From: CBDUQI01 sp965369325
GTDB lineage: Bacteria > Pseudomonadota > Gammaproteobacteria > Steroidobacterales > JBCBZW01
Reading direction: 5' to 3'
DNA: 9,920 nucleotides
Assembly (NCBI GenBank): GCA_965369325.1
Contig: CBDUQI010000217.1
Location: forward strand, 1-9,920
The notes beneath the pieces are model-generated. The model was given only the letters and a program-made list of their open reading frames with translations, made no database searches and was not told where the DNA came from. Positions 6,199-9,920 of the stretch are shown piece by piece. Each line of letters opens with the position of its first letter. The stretch's first letter is position 1. The translations under genes and the position numbers were made by a program.

Positions 6199-7257
6199 AT
6201 GCGATTGGGCCTGATTCGTGTAGCGCGGGTGTGGCCTTGGTGCGTGCTCAGTCTGGTATCCGCCGCCGGCGCGTTGCCGGTGTACGCACAACCCAGCGCG
6301 GGCTGCGGGACTACTGTGCCGGGCACACCTGGGCAGACTGACGTTAAACATATGTCGGGCGCGTTTGGGCATCGGGAGTATCGGCTGCATTTGCCGCCCG
6401 ATTACGATAACAAGACGCCCACGGCGTTGGTGCTTAACTTCCACGGCTACAACGGCCATGCGCTGGAGCAGGAGGTGACTACCTCCCGGATGAGTCCGCA
6501 CGCGGATCGCCACGGTTACATTGTGGTGTACCCGCAATCCACGTCATTCCCTTCCGCGACCGGCGCGGTGACCTCCTGGAATGATCTAAGCTGCAACGCC
6601 GGCCCAGGCCCGGCAGGGCCCATCTGCGCTGACAAAGCGTTCGACTACCCCAAACCAACACAATGCCAGCAAACAACCCGCTGCGACTGGTGTAGTTGTC
6701 AAGACGACGTGCGCACAGTGGAGAAATTGCTGGACGTACTAGAGGGTACGTTGTGCATTGATCGGCACGCGGTGTTCGCGACAGGGTTTAGCAATGGTGG
6801 CATGTTTGTGCAGCGGCTGGGGTGCAATCTGGGCCATCGCTTCGCCGCGGTTGCCGCAGTCTCAGGTACGCTTGCCAGAGGGTATGCCTGCGCGGCACCC
6901 AGACTGCAGCCAGTGTCCGTGATGAACATTTACGGGCGCGAAGACACCATTGTGCCGCAAGACGGCGCGCTCAGTTCGGATGGGTATTTTTACACCAGCG
7001 TGGATGACACCGTCGCCTTGTGGGCCAGCCCGCTGTCGCAAAGCTGTGAGGCGCGGGCCACGCCTTACCCCACACCACACGATGGGGTGAGAGGGGTGCG
7101 CTGTGAGCAATACGCCTCCTGCCGCAGCGGTGCCCAGGTGGTGTCATGCGGCTGGGATGCCGGGCACGTATGGCCTTCGGTCAAAAAGAGTCCGGATTTC
7201 GGCAACGATCTGATCTGGAATTTCTTTCGCGGGCACACTTCGCCGGCCCGTCGCTGA
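6199..7257 (+). CDS. Secreted alpha/beta-hydrolase esterase, PHB depolymerase/feruloyl esterase (LpqC-like)
   Basis: This 352-residue serine esterase is of the polyhydroxybutyrate depolymerase/feruloyl esterase type (COG3509-like). Residues 1-30 form a Sec signal peptide: Arg2, Arg7 and Arg10, a hydrophobic core after the WPW, then cleavage after VYA. The catalytic domain has the oxyanion-side NFHG (80-83), nucleophile Ser198 in GFSNGG, probable acid Asp249 in YGREDT, and His323 in DAGHVWP. The mature chain has 14 cysteines, an even number suited to disulfides, including a dense cluster (RCDWCSCQDD) near residues 161-170. Start: ATG at 6199, with GAGG 11 bases upstream, gives the cleanest signal peptide; TTG at 6172 and GTG at 6178 are in frame. 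It lies 51 bases after the flavin reductase. It would cleave polyester or hydroxycinnamate ester bonds outside the cytoplasm or in the periplasm; which one cannot be told from sequence. Its link to the amine genes is only positional. Confidence 0.87.
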   Translation: MRLGLIRVARVWPWCVLSLVSAAGALPVYAQPSAGCGTTVPGTPGQTDVKHMSGAFGHREYRLHLPPDYDNKTPTALVLNFHGYNGHALEQEVTTSRMSPHADRHGYIVVYPQSTSFPSATGAVTSWNDLSCNAGPGPAGPICADKAFDYPKPTQCQQTTRCDWCSCQDDVRTVEKLLDVLEGTLCIDRHAVFATGFSNGGMFVQRLGCNLGHRFAAVAAVSGTLARGYACAAPRLQPVSVMNIYGREDTIVPQDGALSSDGYFYTSVDDTVALWASPLSQSCEARATPYPTPHDGVRGVRCEQYASCRSGAQVVSCGWDAGHVWPSVKKSPDFGNDLIWNFFRGHTSPARR

Positions 7258-7564
7258 TCCAACAGGCCTCCGAACGTGTATCACCCCGCATGCGAATGTA
7301 GTGTTTAACATGTGGTTGCGATGACGCAAAAGTGATAGCCCCGGTCGTGTCAGGGCAGCCGGTATGGTCGAGCCTGAATTAGACTGCCTAAGCATTTGTA
7401 CCGCATCAATATTGCACTATCGCTCCGGGGCGCGGGGCGGACCAGGAAAGGGGCTTACTGGGCGGTGCCTGTAGATGTCTGAACGCGACACGGTTGGAAG
7501 GCTTATACGGGGCTGGCCCTTGCAGCGTGTTCCTCAGTGAATTTGTTGGGTGAAGGTGAGCGGA
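7258..7564. other. Gap of 307 bases before the DMGDH-like gene
   Basis: No gene is supported here. A 21-codon ATG frame (7475-7540) has no ribosome-binding site. I found no -35/-10 pair of good quality and no hairpin followed by a T-run. The length of the gap suggests that the dehydrogenase downstream is transcribed from its own promoter within it. Confidence 0.4.
7553..7556 (+). promoter_or_regulatory. Ribosome binding site deciding a TTG start
   Basis: AAGG within GAAGGTGAG lies eight bases before the TTG at 7565. It favours that codon as the start of the dehydrogenase over the GTG at 7556, which overlaps the purine-rich stretch itself. Confidence 0.5.
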
Positions 7565-9920
7565 TTGAAAACACAAGCAAAAGTGGTGGTTATTGGTGGC
7601 GGCGTGGTCGGCGTCAGCACGCTCTACCATTTGGCTAAAAAAGGTTGGGGCGAGGACTCGGTTCTGCTGGAGAAGGCGGAACTGACCTCCGGCTCCACCT
7701 GGCATGCCGCCGGGCTGCTACCGCTGTTTAATCTGAGCTACAGCGTCGGCCAACTACATAAGTACTCCGTTGAGCTGTATAGCCAACTCGAGGCAGAGAC
7801 GGGTCAGCCAGTGGGCTTCAGCAAAGTAGGCAATCTGCGACTGGCGATGAATCAGGCCCGCATGGATGAGTACCGTCAGTATGCTGCGACCGCCCGCACT
7901 ATCGGGGTAGCCGTGCAGTTCCTGAGCCCCGATGAGGTCAAGGCCATGTGGCCGTTGTGTAATACCGGTGACCTGGTTGGGGCGCTGTATCACCCCGATG
8001 ATGGCTATATCCAGCCGGCGGATCTGACACAGTCGCTGGCGAAGGGCGCGCGGGCTAACGGCGCCACCATTTATCGCAACACCGCAGTCACCGGGATTGA
8101 ACGTACCACCGATGGCCGCTGGCGCGTGTCCACCAACAAGGGTGAGATTGAGTGCGAACACGTGGTGAGTGCTACTGGCAACTACGCCCGGCGCACCGGT
8201 GCAATGGTGGGGCTGCAGGTGCCGGTGATCCCCGTCGAACATCAATACATCGTTACCGAGCCGCACCCGGATGTGGTTGCGCGGCACGCCGCGGGCGAAC
8301 CGGAGATGGCCGTGCTGCGCGAGTCCGACGGCTCGTGGTACCTGCGCGAGGAGAACAAGGGCTACATTCTGGGCCCGTACGAGAACGGCGCGCCATGCTG
8401 CTACGTGGACGGCCCTTCGGATGAGGCCGAGTACGAACTATTCCAGGAAGACCTGGAGCGGTTGGAGCCACACATTGAAGCCTGTATGAGCCGTGTGCCA
8501 AGTTTCGCTGAGGTGGGCATCAAGAACGTGTACAACGGGGCGATTGCCTACACCCCCGACGGCAACCCGATTGTCGGCCCGGCCTGGGATCTGGATAATT
8601 TTTGGCTGAATGAAGGCCACAGCTTTGGCATCACTGCCGCCGGTGGGGCCGGGTGGCAGCTAGCGGAGTGGATTGTGGACGGTGAGCCCACCATCGACAT
8701 GCTGGGGGTGGACCCGCGCCGGTTTGGTGACTACGTGACCAAGGGTTATCTGATCGAGAAGAACGAGGAGGCGTACGCCAACGTCTTTACCATCCACTAC
8801 CCGGATGAAGAGCGCGAAGCCGGAAGGCCATTGCGGATGGCGCCATGTTACGAGCGACTCAAAGCGCTGGGCGGCGTATTCGGTCAGAAGTTTGGATGGG
8901 AGCGCGCCAACTGGTTTGCCGGTGAGGGCGAGGTGCAGGAAGACGACTGGTCGTTCCGGCGCTCGAAATGGTTTAAGCCTGTGGGGCGAGAAGTTAAGCA
9001 TGTGACTAATAACGTTGGTCTGCTCGATATGACGGCGTTTGCCAAGTGTCGTATCAGCGGCCCGGGCGCGGAAGCCTTCCTGGATTACTTGGTTTGCAAT
9101 CGCGTGCCCAAAAAGATGGGTGGCATCGGTCTGTGTCATGCGCTTAATCAGCGCGGCGGCATCCACTCTGAGTTTACGATCCGGCGCGAGTCGGCAGACA
9201 GTTTTTATCTTGTCTCGGCCGGAGCACTGCAGCGCCTGGATCATGACTACATTCGTCGGTACATGCCGCGCGACGGGTCGGTTCAGTTTCAGCAACTGAC
9301 CGGTGCATACGGTGTGCTGGTGGTGGCGGGGCCGAAATCGCGCGCGCTGATGCAGCAGGTATCGCGGGATGACTTCAGCAACTCGGCGTTTCGCTGGCTA
9401 ACCTCACGCGAGGTGGTGATTGGCAGCGCACCGGTGGTGGCGATGCGGGTGAACTACGTGGGTGAGTTGGGTTGGGAGCTGCATCATCCCATCGAATACC
9501 AGAACCACATCTTCGACACGCTGATGCGGGCGGGCGAGCCGCTGGGGTTGAAGCCGTTCGGTATCCGGGCGATGGACGCAATGCGTCTGGAGAAGTCTTA
9601 CCGTATGGTGGGAACGGAGCTTTCGATTGAGTACTCCGCGTACGAATCTGGGATGGAGCGCTTCGTGCACCCGGACAAAGGCGATTTCCTGGGCCGCGAC
9701 GGATTGCTAGCGTGGGAGGCAAAGGGGCGCGCATGGCAACTGGTGACGTTGCAGGTTAACGGCGTACGTGATGCTGACGCGCTGGGCAACAATGCGCTTA
9801 CGCATAACGGCCAATTGGCCGGCCGCGCGACCGGTGGCGGCTACGGATTTCGGGTTGGTAAATCGCTGGCGCTCGGGATGGTCAACCCGGCGTATGCGGT
9901 GCCGGGTACGCAGCTGGATA
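7565..9920 (+). CDS. Dimethylglycine/sarcosine dehydrogenase-like flavoprotein with GcvT domain, 3' end cut by window
   Basis: The frame is open for 785 codons to the window edge; family members have about 800-820 residues, so only the last part is missing. The family oxidises N-methyl groups of dimethylglycine or sarcosine and transfers the one-carbon unit to tetrahydrofolate. The N-terminal FAD domain starts with VVVIGGGVVG (residues 7-16). LTSGSTWHAAG contains His47, aligned with the histidine that binds FAD covalently in mammalian dimethylglycine dehydrogenase. TPDGNPIVGP (330-339) and the GGAG at 360-363 complete the DAO fold. A linker begins at RPLRMAPCY (421-429), then a GcvT-like folate module follows: NNVGLLDMTAF (482-492), GGIHSEF with Glu536 at the acidic folate site, and RVNYVGELGWE (628-638). 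The TTG at 7565 has AAGG eight bases upstream and yields the common MKTQAKVVVIGGG-type N-terminus; GTG at 7556 is an in-frame alternative. The exact N-methyl substrate is unproven. Confidence 0.93.
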   Translation, partial: MKTQAKVVVIGGGVVGVSTLYHLAKKGWGEDSVLLEKAELTSGSTWHAAGLLPLFNLSYSVGQLHKYSVELYSQLEAETGQPVGFSKVGNLRLAMNQARMDEYRQYAATARTIGVAVQFLSPDEVKAMWPLCNTGDLVGALYHPDDGYIQPADLTQSLAKGARANGATIYRNTAVTGIERTTDGRWRVSTNKGEIECEHVVSATGNYARRTGAMVGLQVPVIPVEHQYIVTEPHPDVVARHAAGEPEMAVLRESDGSWYLREENKGYILGPYENGAPCCYVDGPSDEAEYELFQEDLERLEPHIEACMSRVPSFAEVGIKNVYNGAIAYTPDGNPIVGPAWDLDNFWLNEGHSFGITAAGGAGWQLAEWIVDGEPTIDMLGVDPRRFGDYVTKGYLIEKNEEAYANVFTIHYPDEEREAGRPLRMAPCYERLKALGGVFGQKFGWERANWFAGEGEVQEDDWSFRRSKWFKPVGREVKHVTNNVGLLDMTAFAKCRISGPGAEAFLDYLVCNRVPKKMGGIGLCHALNQRGGIHSEFTIRRESADSFYLVSAGALQRLDHDYIRRYMPRDGSVQFQQLTGAYGVLVVAGPKSRALMQQVSRDDFSNSAFRWLTSREVVIGSAPVVAMRVNYVGELGWELHHPIEYQNHIFDTLMRAGEPLGLKPFGIRAMDAMRLEKSYRMVGTELSIEYSAYESGMERFVHPDKGDFLGRDGLLAWEAKGRAWQLVTLQVNGVRDADALGNNALTHNGQLAGRATGGGYGFRVGKSLALGMVNPAYAVPGTQLD

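Noticed and set aside
5917..6537. Minus-strand frame of 206 codons
   Set aside because: It spans the end of the flavin reductase and the start of the esterase antisense, is Arg- and His-rich, and has no motif.
7475..7540. Possible 21-residue leader peptide before the DMGDH-like gene
   Set aside because: It has no Shine-Dalgarno sequence, no regulatory codon run, and no attenuator-like hairpin nearby.
8660..9295. Minus-strand frame of 211 codons
   Set aside because: It is antisense to the DMGDH-like gene, whose plus-strand frame has continuous family motifs.

Overview
The window looks like a piece of a proteobacterial chromosome, most likely gammaproteobacterial and possibly marine. Bacterial Shine-Dalgarno sequences precede most genes, the coding DNA is moderately GC-rich, and the gene families match amine and acyl-CoA catabolic regions of environmental Proteobacteria. 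This assignment is an inference; no rRNA, tRNA or other taxonomic marker is present. I see no insertion sequence, CRISPR array or phage gene.

Layout, left to right. Bases 1-234 hold no supported gene. An acyl-CoA dehydrogenase of the ACAD10/11-like type (235-1452, +) runs into a convergent LysR-type regulator (1479-2459, -). Upstream of that regulator and in the same direction lies a DAO-family FAD-dependent oxidoreductase (2527-3870, -). A roughly 380-base divergent control region follows, with a candidate promoter facing each way. The plus-strand series after it is a Rieske non-heme iron oxygenase (4250-5434), a small flavin reductase (about 5680-6147, start uncertain), a secreted poly(3-hydroxybutyrate) depolymerase/feruloyl-esterase-type hydrolase (6199-7257), and a large dimethylglycine/sarcosine dehydrogenase-like flavoprotein fused to a folate-binding GcvT module (7565 to the window end, missing only its last residues).

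How the genes may work together. The Rieske enzyme carries Glu rather than Asp at the bridging position between its two iron centres, as described for the carnitine oxygenase CntA. The dehydrogenase at the right edge belongs to a family that oxidises N-methyl groups and passes the one-carbon unit to tetrahydrofolate. With the DAO-type flavoprotein between them, the simplest reading is a stepwise catabolic route for an N-methylated or quaternary-amine compound: oxygenation or demethylation first, then flavin-dependent N-demethylation or deamination. The adjacent LysR protein would be the local regulator. The acyl-CoA dehydrogenase and the exported esterase could handle an acyl or ester part of the substrate, but the sequence does not prove they belong to the route. 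The actual substrate cannot be read from the sequence.

Odd points: three well-supported genes appear to start with TTG; the flavin reductase has no in-frame ATG or GTG near its expected start but does have a well-spaced ribosome-binding site in front of an ATC codon; and no ferredoxin reductase for the Rieske enzyme is in view.
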